A DNA stretch of 64,000 nucleotides from JACNKV01 sp964645915 (GCA_964645915.1 CAZYDH010000002.1:110675-174674); one strand, 5' to 3'. Numbered from the stretch's first letter, positions 10,256 to 19,581 are shown. Translations and numbers: made by a program. Notes: a model not told the origin generated them from the letters alone.

Positions 10256-10819
10256 ATGGCAACAACAGCAGATATACGAAATGGCGTAGTAATTCTTCAT
10301 AAAAACAAACGAATGAAGGTTATTGAATTTCAACATGTCAAACCCGGAAAAGGTGGAGCTTTTGTTCGGACGAAGCTAAAAGATATTCAAACTGGAAAAA
10401 TAATTGATGAAACGTTCAATGCAGGTGCAAGGATTGAATATATTCGAGTTGAAGCAAAATCCATGCAATACTTATATCAAGATGATGATATGTTCATTTT
10501 TATGGATAATGATACTTATGAACAAATAAATGTTATGGGTTCAATTGTAGGAGATGCTCAGCATTTTCTTATTGCCGGTATGAATGCCGATTTATTATTT
10601 GACGATTCTGAAATCTTGGATGTTCGTATACCCCCTCATGTAAATTTAGAGGTCACAAATACCGAACCGGGGTTAAAAGGCAATACAGCAACCGGTGCGA
10701 CCAAGCCCGCAACGGTAGAAACAGGATTTACTCTAAACGTTCCGTTATTTATTGAGATTGGTGATGTACTAAGAATTGATACACGAACCGGGGCATACGT
10801 TGAACGTACTAAAAACTAA
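10256..10819 (+). CDS. efp: Translation elongation factor P
   Basis: 187 residues, the normal length for EF-P, with KOW-like, OB and C-terminal EF-P domains. The loop that reaches the peptidyl-transferase centre reads KPGKGGAF, with a lysine at position 32 (equal to Lys34 of E. coli). This suggests modification by a lysine-based pathway or none. EF-P rescues ribosomes stalled at proline stretches. It is followed by accB and accC, a common arrangement. The RBS AGAAGGA lies in front of the ATG. Confidence 0.97.
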   Translation: MATTADIRNGVVILHKNKRMKVIEFQHVKPGKGGAFVRTKLKDIQTGKIIDETFNAGARIEYIRVEAKSMQYLYQDDDMFIFMDNDTYEQINVMGSIVGDAQHFLIAGMNADLLFDDSEILDVRIPPHVNLEVTNTEPGLKGNTATGATKPATVETGFTLNVPLFIEIGDVLRIDTRTGAYVERTKN

Positions 10820-10832
10820 ACTTGGAGGACTC

Positions 10833-11291
10833 ATGTGGCAGAATAAAATTAAAGAAATTATTTATCTGCTTGAAAATAGCAGCGTGAATGAAATCGATGT
10901 ACGGTTCTGGGGTCGAAGATTTAGAGTTGTAAAATCGCCGCCGGTAATTGCAGGGCACGCGAGTGCTGCCCCTGTTGCAAATGTTGCTCCCTCAGCATCA
11001 GTGGTCTCAACGAGCGAAGAGCCAAAAGTTGACGTACAATCTACTTCATCAACTGAGGATATTCTATCTCCAATGCCTGGAACTTTTTACAGCTCCCCAT
11101 CACCGGATGCTGATTCATTTGTAAACGAAGGAGATCAAATTGTCAAAGGAGATACGTTGTGTATCATTGAGGCAATGAAGATTATGAATGAAATTGAAGC
11201 AGAGACAAACGGTGTAGTAAAAAAAGTTTTGATCAAAAATGGTACATCTGTTGAGTACAATCAACCCTTGTTTAAAATAGAACCGGTTTAG
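10833..11291 (+). CDS. accB: Biotin carboxyl carrier protein of acetyl-CoA carboxylase
   Basis: 152 residues from the ATG at 10833, which has a strong RBS (TTGGAGGA) 5 bases upstream. The longer frame from 10776 overlaps efp and lacks an RBS. The N-terminal domain binds biotin carboxylase. An Ala/Pro/Ser-rich linker spans about 36-75, and the biotinyl domain carries EAMKIMNEI with biotin acceptor Lys116. It carries the carboxyl group in the first step of fatty acid synthesis. accC lies 35 bases downstream. Confidence 0.97.
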   Translation: MWQNKIKEIIYLLENSSVNEIDVRFWGRRFRVVKSPPVIAGHASAAPVANVAPSASVVSTSEEPKVDVQSTSSTEDILSPMPGTFYSSPSPDADSFVNEGDQIVKGDTLCIIEAMKIMNEIEAETNGVVKKVLIKNGTSVEYNQPLFKIEPV

Positions 11292-11326
11292 ATTATTATC
11301 CGATCGGTTATTATTTAGAGAAAAAC

Positions 11327-12682
11327 ATGTTTAAAAAAGTTTTAATTGCAAACCGTGGAGAAATAGCTTTACGGATTATCCGTGCTTGCCATGAATTAGG
11401 GATCAAAACAGTAGCAATATATTCTACTGCAGACGAATATTCACTTCACGTGAAATTTGCAGATGAAGTGGTATGTATCGGTCCGGGACCCGGGAAAGAC
11501 AGCTATCTAAATATCCCTCGAATTATTGCTGCAGGAGAAATTACTAATGCAGATGCAATTCACCCGGGATATGGTTTCTTAGCAGAAAGTTCTGAATTTT
11601 CTCGAATTTGCACTGAAAATAATTTCACGTTCATCGGTCCAACACCGGAGATTATCGATGCGATGGGAGATAAAGCACAAGCTAAAGAGACTATGAAAGA
11701 AGCTGGTGTTCCCGTAATCCCCGGGAGTGATGGTCTTTTATCCGGGTATGAAGAAGCATTAACTCTTGCAGAAAAAGCAGGATACCCGGTGATGTTAAAA
11801 GCATCTGCCGGTGGTGGTGGTCGTGGGATGCGTTTAGTTAAATCTCCGGATCAAATTGAATCAGCATATGTCACAGCCAGCTCTGAAGCCCTTACCGCTT
11901 TTGGTAATGGGGATATGTATTTAGAAAAATTTGTCGAAAACCCTCGACATATTGAAATTCAAATATTAGCGGATGCCCACGGTAATGTAACACATTTAGG
12001 AGAACGCGAGTGCTCTATTCAGCGTAGACATCAAAAGTTAGTTGAAGAATCTCCATCAGCTGTTGTAGATGATGCATTGAGGAAACGTATGGGTGAAGCA
12101 GCTGTTAAAGGTGCAAAAAAATGTGGATATGTTGGTGTTGGGACAGTAGAGTTTTTGCTCGATAAAAATAAAGATTTCTATTTTATGGAAATGAATACTA
12201 GAATTCAAGTTGAGCATCCCATTACTGAAATGGTAACGGGAGCGGATCTTATCAAACAACAAATCCGTATGCATGCCGGGGAGAAATATCCTGGCTATTT
12301 AGAAAATATGCGGTTACGGGGCCATTCGATTGAGTGTCGTATTAATGCTGAAGATCCTTCAAAGAATTTTATGCCGTCTCCAACAAAGATTACTAGTTTT
12401 CATATGCCGGGCGGTAAAGGTGTTCGAGTAGATACTCACTCATATGCGGGCTATGAAATCCCAACTTTTTACGATTCAATGATTGGAAAACTAATTGTTC
12501 ATGCAAGTAGTCGTGAACGAGCAATAAATAGGATGCAGCGAGCTCTAGAAGAATGTATAATTGAAGGACCGAAAACTACGATCCCGTTTCATCAGGCAAT
12601 TATGAAAGATAAAAAATTTAAATGCGGAGAATTTGATACAAGCTTTTTAGAGTCATTTGAATATTCTCCAGACGACATTTAG
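11327..12682 (+). CDS. accC: Acetyl-CoA carboxylase, biotin carboxylase subunit
   Basis: 451 residues, the standard AccC length. The N-terminal biotin-carboxylase domain starts FKKVLIANRGEIALRII. The ATP-grasp part has the glycine-rich KASAGGGGRGMR loop near residue 160 and the active-site EMNTRIQVEHPITEMVTG near 288. The enzyme uses ATP and bicarbonate to carboxylate the biotin on AccB. It forms an operon with efp and accB. The carboxyltransferase genes (accA/accD) are not in this window. Confidence 0.97.
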   Translation: MFKKVLIANRGEIALRIIRACHELGIKTVAIYSTADEYSLHVKFADEVVCIGPGPGKDSYLNIPRIIAAGEITNADAIHPGYGFLAESSEFSRICTENNFTFIGPTPEIIDAMGDKAQAKETMKEAGVPVIPGSDGLLSGYEEALTLAEKAGYPVMLKASAGGGGRGMRLVKSPDQIESAYVTASSEALTAFGNGDMYLEKFVENPRHIEIQILADAHGNVTHLGERECSIQRRHQKLVEESPSAVVDDALRKRMGEAAVKGAKKCGYVGVGTVEFLLDKNKDFYFMEMNTRIQVEHPITEMVTGADLIKQQIRMHAGEKYPGYLENMRLRGHSIECRINAEDPSKNFMPSPTKITSFHMPGGKGVRVDTHSYAGYEIPTFYDSMIGKLIVHASSRERAINRMQRALEECIIEGPKTTIPFHQAIMKDKKFKCGEFDTSFLESFEYSPDDI

Positions 12683-12753
12683 TGAATACATAACATATTA
12701 AAAGCATGTACAATCCCTGTACAAAATTCTAAGCACAAATAAAGGAATTAAAT

Positions 12754-13131
12754 ATGAATTGCCCAGAAAACCTACTTTACACATCAGATCATGAATGGAT
12801 AAAAGTAGAAAATGATATTGCTACAATCGGTATTACAGATTATGCTCAAGGTGAATTAGGAGATATTATTTTTATTGAATTTCCTGAGATTGACGAACAA
12901 TTTGACCGAGAAGATGTTATCGGTTCAATTGAAGCGGTAAAAACTGTTGCAGATATTTTTGTTCCTGTAACAGGTCAAATTCTTGAAATCAATGAAGCAC
13001 TTGAGGATGCCCCGGAATTAATAAATCAAGATCCTTACGGTGATGGATGGTTGGTTAAGATTAAGCTAGAAAACTCTGATGAAACTTCTGATCTATTAAA
13101 TCCTGAGTCTTATCTTGAGTTAATTAAATGA
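12754..13131 (+). CDS. gcvH: Glycine cleavage system H protein
   Basis: 125 residues, the typical size, with the lipoyl site GSIEAVKTVADI and acceptor Lys63. It shuttles the aminomethyl group between the P, T and L proteins of glycine cleavage, and in some bacteria also serves as the lipoate donor. The other gcv genes are not nearby. The RBS (AAAGGAATT) is clear. Its stop overlaps the start of the next gene by 4 bases. A TGTACA-5 nt-TGTACA inverted repeat lies upstream at 12707-12723 and may be regulatory. Confidence 0.96.
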   Translation: MNCPENLLYTSDHEWIKVENDIATIGITDYAQGELGDIIFIEFPEIDEQFDREDVIGSIEAVKTVADIFVPVTGQILEINEALEDAPELINQDPYGDGWLVKIKLENSDETSDLLNPESYLELIK

Positions 13132-13706
13132 AATATCAATCTACAATTATTCAACAGTTAACCCAATCCTCTGAAGTAAAACAGAGGATGGTTTCTGCAT
13201 GTGTAAATGATATTTCAAAAGCTGCAGTTGTTTGCAATGAAGCGATTAAAAATGGGAATAAGATATTATTGTGTGGTAACGGTGGTTCTGCAGGGGATGC
13301 TCAGCACATAGCTACTGAATTTATGGGCGGACTTAGAGATCATAATCGCAAACCCTTTCCGGCAATTGCCTTAACTACTGACACGAGTTTCTTGACAGCT
13401 TGGACGAATGATACAGATTTTAAATCAGTTTTTTCAAGACAGGTAAAGGCGTTAGGGCAAGGTGAAGATGTGCTTATTGCAATAACAACAAGCGGAAACT
13501 CTGCGAATGTAATAAATGCATCAAAAACTGCAAAACAACTCGGAATGAAAGTAATTGCTTTCATGGGAGAGTCATCATCTGAATTGGATAAGTATTCTGA
13601 TGTAGTAATTAATATTCCGTCAAAGGATACACAAAGAATTCAGGAAGCACATATAACAATTGGTCATATTATTGTTGATATCGTTGAACAGGATATGTCT
13701 TCCTGA
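13128..13706 (+). CDS. gmhA: Phosphoheptose isomerase (SIS domain)
   Basis: 192 residues, a single SIS domain with the GmhA hallmark CGNGGSAGDAQHIATEF (about 48-64). A second sugar-phosphate loop, TTSGNSANVINA, lies near residue 122. The enzyme converts sedoheptulose 7-phosphate to heptose 7-phosphate for LPS inner core or S-layer sugar synthesis. It overlaps gcvH by ATGA, so the two are translationally coupled. DiaA-type relatives look similar, but the motifs fit GmhA better. Confidence 0.9.
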   Translation: MKYQSTIIQQLTQSSEVKQRMVSACVNDISKAAVVCNEAIKNGNKILLCGNGGSAGDAQHIATEFMGGLRDHNRKPFPAIALTTDTSFLTAWTNDTDFKSVFSRQVKALGQGEDVLIAITTSGNSANVINASKTAKQLGMKVIAFMGESSSELDKYSDVVINIPSKDTQRIQEAHITIGHIIVDIVEQDMSS

Positions 13707-13728
13707 AGTATTTAATGTGACCTAATTT

Positions 13729-14622
13729 ATGGAAACCTATCTCAAAGATTATTTTATGATGCTGCGTGTAGAAAAGAATCTGTCTGCAAATTCAATTCAA
13801 GCGTATCGAAGAGATCTTAATAGATATATTTCTTTTTTGCTGGAAGATGAAGCTATTACCAAATTGAAGGAGATCAAGCAAAAACAGATTCGTGGATATT
13901 TTCGAAAACTAAAAGATATTCACTTATCTCCGTCAAGTATTTCTCGGGCATTTTCTGCTGTTCGATCGTATCACACATTTTTGTCTGAAGAGAAGTATGT
14001 AAATGAAAATCCATCCCAAATGTTGGATGCTCCAAAGTTACCAAGTAAACTCCCGGTCATTTTGACGGTTGAAGAAATCGAGAAAATCTTATCAGCTGTA
14101 GATTGTACTACAGACCTTGGAAAACGAGATCATGCAGCACTTGAGATATTATATTCGTGTGGTTTACGGGTGAGCGAATTATGTGATCTATCCCTTCAAG
14201 ATCTACTTATTGATTTTAATATGATTCGTGTACTTGGAAAAGGACGAAAAGAACGATTGGTTCCCTATGGACCGGTAGCTAATGAAAGTTTAAATACATA
14301 CTTGACTTTAGTTAGACCTAAACATGCACGGAAAGGGAAGAATTCCGGGAAAGTATTTTTAAGTCGTAATGGTAATCCTTTAACCCGTGCTATGGTTAAT
14401 GTATTCTTGAAAAAATGGACGAGAGAAGCTGAGATGAATAAAAAAGTCAGTCCACATACATTTAGGCATTCATTTGCAACGCATCTATTGGAAGGTGGAG
14501 CAGATTTACGCAGTGTACAGGAAATGTTGGGACATTCAGATATCTCAACAACTCAGATTTACACTCATCTAGATCGAGAACATTTAAAGGAAGTCCACCG
14601 TACTTTCCACCCAAGGAACTAA
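13729..14622 (+). CDS. xerD: Tyrosine recombinase XerD/XerC
   Basis: 297 residues, chromosome-dimer-resolution recombinase. The N-terminal SAM-like DNA-binding domain (1-100) is followed by a catalytic domain with all six residues: Arg147 (CGLRVSEL), Lys171 (GKGRKER), His243 and Arg246 (HTFRHSFATH), His269 (LGHS) and nucleophile Tyr278 (QIYTH). Spacing equals E. coli XerD shifted by one. It acts with FtsK at the dif site. Only one Xer gene is seen in this window. There are no signs of an integron or phage around it. Confidence 0.93.
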   Translation: METYLKDYFMMLRVEKNLSANSIQAYRRDLNRYISFLLEDEAITKLKEIKQKQIRGYFRKLKDIHLSPSSISRAFSAVRSYHTFLSEEKYVNENPSQMLDAPKLPSKLPVILTVEEIEKILSAVDCTTDLGKRDHAALEILYSCGLRVSELCDLSLQDLLIDFNMIRVLGKGRKERLVPYGPVANESLNTYLTLVRPKHARKGKNSGKVFLSRNGNPLTRAMVNVFLKKWTREAEMNKKVSPHTFRHSFATHLLEGGADLRSVQEMLGHSDISTTQIYTHLDREHLKEVHRTFHPRN

Positions 14623-14651
14623 TAATAGACTATCGGATGAAATAAAAGAAT

Positions 14652-15287
14652 ATGTTATTTAGACTACCCGCTGAAGTATTAATCCTGTTAATACCTACTT
14701 TATTGTTTGCATTGGTTTTCCATGAATTTTCACATGCCTATGCTGCTTATCGTCTAGGAGATCGAACAGCAGCGCATCAAGGACGGCTAACGTTAAATCC
14801 TTTAGCACATCTCGATCCATTTGGATCTTTAATGATACTATTTGTTGGATTTGGATGGGCTAAACCTGTTCCTGTAGATGCAAGGAATCTTGCTAATCCT
14901 CGAAAAGATATTATGATCATTTCTTTTGCCGGCCCGGCTTCTAATCTTTTGTTGGGATTGGTGGGTGGAATTATAATTCGATTCATTGGTGATGCAGGAT
15001 TACTTAATCAAAATATTGGGCTGATGTTGTATTTGTTCATCAGAATCAATATCACACTTGCAGTATTCAATATGCTCCCATTACCGCCCTTGGATGGTTC
15101 TCAAATCTTTTCGGGATTTATGATGAGAAAAAATCCACAACTTGTGATGAACTTGCAAATGCATGGACCGAAAATATTATTTGGAGCCATTTTATTAGGA
15201 TACTTTTTTAATATCCCGATTCTATGGTGGGTCATGGAACCATTTGTAAACTTCTTTCTGTTCATATTTGCAGGAATATCGTTATGA
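14652..15287 (+). CDS. Site-2-protease-like M50 metallopeptidase, membrane
   Basis: 211 residues, mostly hydrophobic with about five or six membrane helices. The zinc site is HEFSH (24-28) in the first helix, with the third ligand in PPLDGS (Asp148). The NPxAH segment NPLAHLDPFGSL (49-60) is typical of the YwhC/COG1994 group. These intramembrane proteases cut membrane-bound regulators or small peptides, but substrates of this group are mostly unknown. Its stop overlaps the start of a 44-residue membrane protein by ATGA, a possible partner. Confidence 0.92.
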   Translation: MLFRLPAEVLILLIPTLLFALVFHEFSHAYAAYRLGDRTAAHQGRLTLNPLAHLDPFGSLMILFVGFGWAKPVPVDARNLANPRKDIMIISFAGPASNLLLGLVGGIIIRFIGDAGLLNQNIGLMLYLFIRINITLAVFNMLPLPPLDGSQIFSGFMMRKNPQLVMNLQMHGPKILFGAILLGYFFNIPILWWVMEPFVNFFLFIFAGISL

Positions 15288-15418
15288 GTAAGAAATTAAA
15301 AATTCGAAGAATTTTAAGACATGAACGTAAAACACGATCAGCCATTTGGTTGTTTGTAATGATTATAGTAGTGATTTGGTTAATTAATTATTTAAGACAA
15401 GTCGCTATAACCAGTTAG
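15284..15418 (+). CDS. Small single-helix membrane protein coupled to the M50 protease
   Basis: 44 residues from the ATG at 15284, which shares the sequence ATGA with the stop of the M50 protease gene. The N-terminus is very basic (MSKKLKIRRILRHERKTR). One membrane helix (about residues 20-37) and a short tail follow. A longer frame from 15224 would lie mostly inside the protease gene. The basic-then-hydrophobic layout resembles septum-formation initiator (DivIC/FtsL-like) N-termini or a small protease substrate, but nothing decides this. Function unknown. Confidence 0.65.
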   Translation: MSKKLKIRRILRHERKTRSAIWLFVMIIVVIWLINYLRQVAITS

Positions 15419-15446
15419 TTAGTATAAGAAATAAGAAGAGAGAAAA

Positions 15447-17282
15447 ATGACTATTGTAGAATGTGTCCCTAATTTTAGCGAAGGAAAAGATAAAAATATT
15501 ATTGATCAAATTACGAACTCAATTCAATCTGTTGAAGGAATCACTCTTCTGGATGTAGATCCCGGAGAAGATACAAACCGCACAGTTGTAACATTTGTCG
15601 GTTCTGTTGAAGCCGTTGAAGAAGCGGCATTTCAAGGGATTAAAACTGCATCAGAAGTAATCGATATGCGTATTCAGAAAGGAACACACCCAAGAATGGG
15701 TGCTACGGATGTGTGTCCGTTTGTTCCTGTGAGTGGTGTGACTATCGATGATTGTGTTGCACTATCGAAACGTGTGGGTAAAAGAGTGGGGGACGAGTTA
15801 GCTATCCCTGTATATTTGTATGAACATTCCGCTCAAAAACCCAAATGGAAAAAACTCCCGAATATTCGAGTAGGAGAATATGAAGCTTTATCTGAGAAAT
15901 TGAACAAACCGGAATGGAAACCTGATTTTGGTACAGCTGAATTTAATGCAAAAGCCGGTGCTACCGTAATGGGTTGTAGAGAATTCTTGATCGCATACAA
16001 TATTAATTTGAATACAATGGACCATCGTTTAGCTACGGATATTGCCTTTGAATTGAGAGAAAAAGGACGAAGTATTCGAAAACCTCATCCTACATCGAAA
16101 AACCTGCTCGATGGAGATATCATTCGATATAGAGAAGACTCATATCCATGTAGTTATTGTGATGAGGTCTTTACATCAACAGATCAATTAATTCAACATA
16201 GCAAAGATGAACATTCATTTGATATAAAGTCCTGGTGGAAATCTAATGGACAAAAAGAAAGTATGTTGAATAAAAAACCCGTAAAGCGTCCGGGATATTT
16301 CAAGGATATTAAAGGAATGGGTTGGTACGTAGATTCATTCAACCGAGCTCAGATATCTATAAACTTTAATGATTATAAAACCTCAACCATTCATGAAGTA
16401 TTTGATAAAGCGTGTGAATTGGCCGTCGAAAGAGGGATAAGAGTAACCGGGAGTGAATTGGTCGGTTTAATACCACTTGAGGCCTTGTTAATGGCAGGAA
16501 GACACTATCTAAAAAAACAAGATCGCACAACAGGAGTTTCTGTCTCAACGTTAGTGGAAACAGCGATTCAATCTTTAGGATTAAATGATGTTACACCGTT
16601 TGTCCCTGAAGAAAAAATAATTGATTATGCAGTTCAGAAAAAAGATGGTGGACTAATGGCACTAACTGCAACGGATTTTGTTGAAGAGCTTGCTTCAAAT
16701 AGTGCAGCTCCGGGCGGAGGAAGTGTTTCAGCATTAGCCGCTAGTTTAGGTGCAGGGTTAACATCAATGGTTGCTGCATTAAGTCATGAAAAGAAAGGAT
16801 TTTTTAATAAAAAACCTTTTATGGAAACCATTGGTGAAGAAGCACAAAAAATAAAAGACCGATTAATATTTTTAGTTGATGAAGATACAAATGCTTTTAA
16901 TAAAGTAATGGAAGCAAATCGGATGGCTGCGTCAAATAAAGAGGAAGAAGCTTTAAAGAACAAAGCAATTATGGACGCAAATAAATATGCAATATTTGTT
17001 CCATGGGAAACGACAGAATTATCTTATCGTGTTATGGAGCTTGCGTTAAAAATGGTTGAAGAAGGAAATCCCAACTCAGTAAGTGATGCAGGAGTAGCCG
17101 GAGAAGTTGGTTTTGCAGCAGTGCGGGGTGCCGGGATGAATGTAATGATCAATTTACCTGGTGTTATGGATGATGTTGAATTTGTGAATGAAATGAAAAC
17201 AAAAGTTCAATCCATTTGGGATAAAGCTGAAACCCTTCATGATAAAATCTTTAATGCAACACTCCAAGTAATCTCTAAATAA
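15447..17282 (+). CDS. ftcD: Glutamate formiminotransferase / formiminotetrahydrofolate cyclodeaminase fusion with inserted C2H2 zinc-finger motif
   Basis: 611 residues joining two folate enzymes, as in animal FTCD. Residues 1-180 are the formiminotransferase N-part (VECVPNFSEG start, and catalytic His81 in KGTHPRMGATD). About 285-390 is its C-part (KGMGWYVDSFNRAQISIN). About 405-611 is the cyclodeaminase (NSAAPGGGSVSALAASLGAG). It moves the formimino group of formiminoglutamate from histidine breakdown to tetrahydrofolate and then releases ammonia. Between the two formiminotransferase parts lies an added segment (about 210-282) with Cys235, Cys238, His251 and His256 in exact C2H2 spacing. 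No other hut genes are adjacent. The RBS AAGAGAGA lies in front of the ATG. Confidence 0.93.
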   Translation: MTIVECVPNFSEGKDKNIIDQITNSIQSVEGITLLDVDPGEDTNRTVVTFVGSVEAVEEAAFQGIKTASEVIDMRIQKGTHPRMGATDVCPFVPVSGVTIDDCVALSKRVGKRVGDELAIPVYLYEHSAQKPKWKKLPNIRVGEYEALSEKLNKPEWKPDFGTAEFNAKAGATVMGCREFLIAYNINLNTMDHRLATDIAFELREKGRSIRKPHPTSKNLLDGDIIRYREDSYPCSYCDEVFTSTDQLIQHSKDEHSFDIKSWWKSNGQKESMLNKKPVKRPGYFKDIKGMGWYVDSFNRAQISINFNDYKTSTIHEVFDKACELAVERGIRVTGSELVGLIPLEALLMAGRHYLKKQDRTTGVSVSTLVETAIQSLGLNDVTPFVPEEKIIDYAVQKKDGGLMALTATDFVEELASNSAAPGGGSVSALAASLGAGLTSMVAALSHEKKGFFNKKPFMETIGEEAQKIKDRLIFLVDEDTNAFNKVMEANRMAASNKEEEALKNKAIMDANKYAIFVPWETTELSYRVMELALKMVEEGNPNSVSDAGVAGEVGFAAVRGAGMNVMINLPGVMDDVEFVNEMKTKVQSIWDKAETLHDKIFNATLQVISK

Positions 17283-17296
17283 ATAGTGCCAGAATC

Positions 17297-19039
17297 GTGA
17301 TTAAGCCATTATCAGAAGATCTACGTAATAAAATATCTGCCGGCGAGGTGGTAGAACGTCCGGCGTCTGCGGTAAAGGAATTAGTGGAAAATAGTCTTGA
17401 TGCAGGTGCAAACGAAATTGTAATTGTGGTAGAATCTGGCGGACAAAGACTAATTCAGATCACGGATAATGGATGTGGAATTCCTGCTGATGAATTACAG
17501 AGGGCGGTTGAACGTTATACCACAAGTAAGATTGAAAATATCGATGACTTATTTAATATTGAGACGCTGGGTTTTAGAGGAGAGGCATTAGCGAGTATTG
17601 CATCTGTATCTGAACTGGATATTATTTCCTCAGTGAATGGTGAAGAAGGAGCGGAGATTAATTGCCGTAACGGAATTGCTTCTTCAATAAAACCTGCACC
17701 GGGAATTAAGGGCACACAAATAACGGTTCAAAACCTTTTTTATAATACACCTGCTCGTCGAAAATTTCTCAAATCTCCTCGTGTTGAACTTCGACAAATT
17801 GTAATGATGGTAAAAAGACTTGCTCTTGCTTATCCTGATGTAGCATTGACTCTGATCGCGGATCAAAAGAACATTATTTCCTTAACGCCCGAGTCACTGG
17901 AAGATAGAATTGTCTCTTTATTCGATCCGACTTATCGCGATCAATTGCTTCCGATTCATGTAGAAAAAGGTGATTATGCCTTTTCCGGATATATAGGAAA
18001 TTTGAATTTGATCAGAACTCGACCGGGAGAACAATATGTATTTTTAAATCGAAGATATATTAAAGACCGATTATTGAACTCAGCAGTTTATTCGGGTTAT
18101 CAATCGTTAACTCGAAGAGGGGAATATCCATTTTTTGTTTTGAATTTATCTGTTCCAACGGATCAGGTAGATGTCAATGTCCATCCGATGAAAACGGAAG
18201 TACGTTTTAAAGATGAATGGAGATTATATCATGTACTAAAATCGGGTGTCACGGATTCACTTACCGATATTTTAGATACAATCCCTTTCTTTGAAAGACC
18301 GGTTTCTTTTAATGAATCCCCTTCTTCCGATAGTCAAACATTAACCGGAAAACAAACCGGTATGTTTTTTGATCGTAATATACCAAGCCCGACTCAACCA
18401 CCAAAACACCTTGAGCGTGCAAAATCATATGCTTCAAAATTAGCCGAAAGACAAGAAGCCCCCGGACTGATTGATATGGGTAATATATGGCAGGTGCATT
18501 CAAAATATATCGTATCGCAGGTTAGTAGTGGGCTTGTTATTATAGATCAGCACGTGGCTCATGAGCGAATACTTTTTGAAGAAGCCATGAATGCATTTGA
18601 TAAAACCCCCATGCCTTCGCAAACACTATTGTTCCCTGTCAATTTACAATTTTCTCCGGATGAATACTCTACACTGTTAGATGTACTTCCGTACTTGGAA
18701 AAAATTGGTTTTAAAATGAAAGAAGCAGGGGACCGCGCAGTGAACATCACTGCGATTCCATCGGATATGGGGTGGGGAAATGAAAGACGTGTGATCAAAG
18801 ATATTCTGGATTATTATTTATCTCATCAAAAAGAGTACAGTTCACTTCAAGAAAATCTGGCTGCATCTTTTGCATGTAAAGCAGCCATCAAAGCCGGCGA
18901 CTCGCTGACAGTTGAAGAGATGCAAACGATGGTGAATAGACTTTTTGCGACCAAACATCCGTATTACTGTCCACATGGAAGACCGATTATTGTAAGACTT
19001 ACTTTGGATGAGTTAGATAAACGATTTGAGAGATCATAG
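17297..19039 (+). CDS. mutL: DNA mismatch repair protein MutL (endonuclease type)
   Basis: 580 residues starting at a GTG just before PLSEDLRNKISAGEVVERPA, as expected for the MutL N-terminus. The GHKL ATPase motifs ENSLDAGA, DNGCGI and GFRGEALASI are present. The C-terminal domain carries the latent nuclease motif as DQHVAHERILFE (Asp417 first), ACKAAIKAGD and CPHGRP. This places it with the nicking MutL proteins of bacteria without MutH, with Val in place of the usual Ala in DQHA. It starts 14 bases after ftcD and ends at a strong terminator. Confidence 0.95.
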   Translation: MIKPLSEDLRNKISAGEVVERPASAVKELVENSLDAGANEIVIVVESGGQRLIQITDNGCGIPADELQRAVERYTTSKIENIDDLFNIETLGFRGEALASIASVSELDIISSVNGEEGAEINCRNGIASSIKPAPGIKGTQITVQNLFYNTPARRKFLKSPRVELRQIVMMVKRLALAYPDVALTLIADQKNIISLTPESLEDRIVSLFDPTYRDQLLPIHVEKGDYAFSGYIGNLNLIRTRPGEQYVFLNRRYIKDRLLNSAVYSGYQSLTRRGEYPFFVLNLSVPTDQVDVNVHPMKTEVRFKDEWRLYHVLKSGVTDSLTDILDTIPFFERPVSFNESPSSDSQTLTGKQTGMFFDRNIPSPTQPPKHLERAKSYASKLAERQEAPGLIDMGNIWQVHSKYIVSQVSSGLVIIDQHVAHERILFEEAMNAFDKTPMPSQTLLFPVNLQFSPDEYSTLLDVLPYLEKIGFKMKEAGDRAVNITAIPSDMGWGNERRVIKDILDYYLSHQKEYSSLQENLAASFACKAAIKAGDSLTVEEMQTMVNRLFATKHPYYCPHGRPIIVRLTLDELDKRFERS

Positions 19040-19052
19040 TTTATAGATAAAT

Positions 19053-19090
19053 AAAATAAAAAAGCCCCGAAATCGGGGCTTTTTTATTTT
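19053..19090. terminator. Bidirectional terminator between mutL and the RRM gene
   Basis: A perfect 18-bp inverted repeat (19053-19070 and 19073-19090) with a 2-nt AA centre and a GCCCCGA/TCGGGGC core. A-runs lie on the left and T-runs on the right. The flanking genes converge, so it can end both transcripts. Confidence 0.95.
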
Positions 19091-19105
19091 GAACTCAAAT
19101 TTTGA

Positions 19106-19378
19106 TTAGTATCTACGATTCCTTTCAGGACGATCCTTTCGGGGGTAGGCTTCGTTAATTTTTAAAGCTCTACCATCAACTTCTTTTCCATTTAGTTCTT
19201 TAATTGCATTTTCACCATCTGCTTTTTCAGTCATCTCAACAAAACCAAATCCTTTTGATCTACCAGAATGTTTATCTGTTATGATTTGTGCTCTTGTTAC
19301 TTCACCGAACTCAGCAAATAGGTTGTTTAATTCCTGTTCTGTCATTTTGAAAGAAAGGTTTCCAACATATATGTTCAT
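19106..19378 (-). CDS. RNA-binding protein, single RRM domain
   Basis: 90 residues, one complete RNA-recognition motif: RNP2 IYVGNL (3-8) and RNP1 KGFGFVEM (42-49), both intact. A short basic tail follows (RKDRPERNRRY). Such glycine-poor bacterial RRM proteins (cyanobacterial Rbp-like, and common in the FCB group) are usually cold- or stress-linked single-stranded RNA binders or chaperones. It is the only minus-strand gene in the left third of the window. A 203-base upstream region separates it from the divergent transporter gene. Confidence 0.95.
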   Translation of the reverse strand: MNIYVGNLSFKMTEQELNNLFAEFGEVTRAQIITDKHSGRSKGFGFVEMTEKADGENAIKELNGKEVDGRALKINEAYPRKDRPERNRRY

Positions 19379-19581
19379 TTTATACCTATGATTTATTAAC
19401 TATATGACTAAATGATAATATATATTACCACAATGTCCGGTGGAGTTTACGGAGTAAAATAATAAAAACCTCTTATTATTTCTTTTATATTTCACATTCA
19501 AAATGTATCGAGTAACATCATTAATTCATCAGTACATTTACATTTTCCAATTCACATTATCGATGTAATTTCCATATAACC

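Noticed and set aside
12707..12723. TGTACA-ATCCC-TGTACA repeat before gcvH as a terminator or operator
   Set aside because: A 6-bp stem is short, has no T-run, and no known regulator fits. Mentioned only in the gcvH entry.
19379..19581. Possible RNA gene in the 203-base gap before the SLC13 gene
   Set aside because: AT-rich with no stable fold or terminator that I can see; most likely divergent promoters and the leader of the RRM gene.
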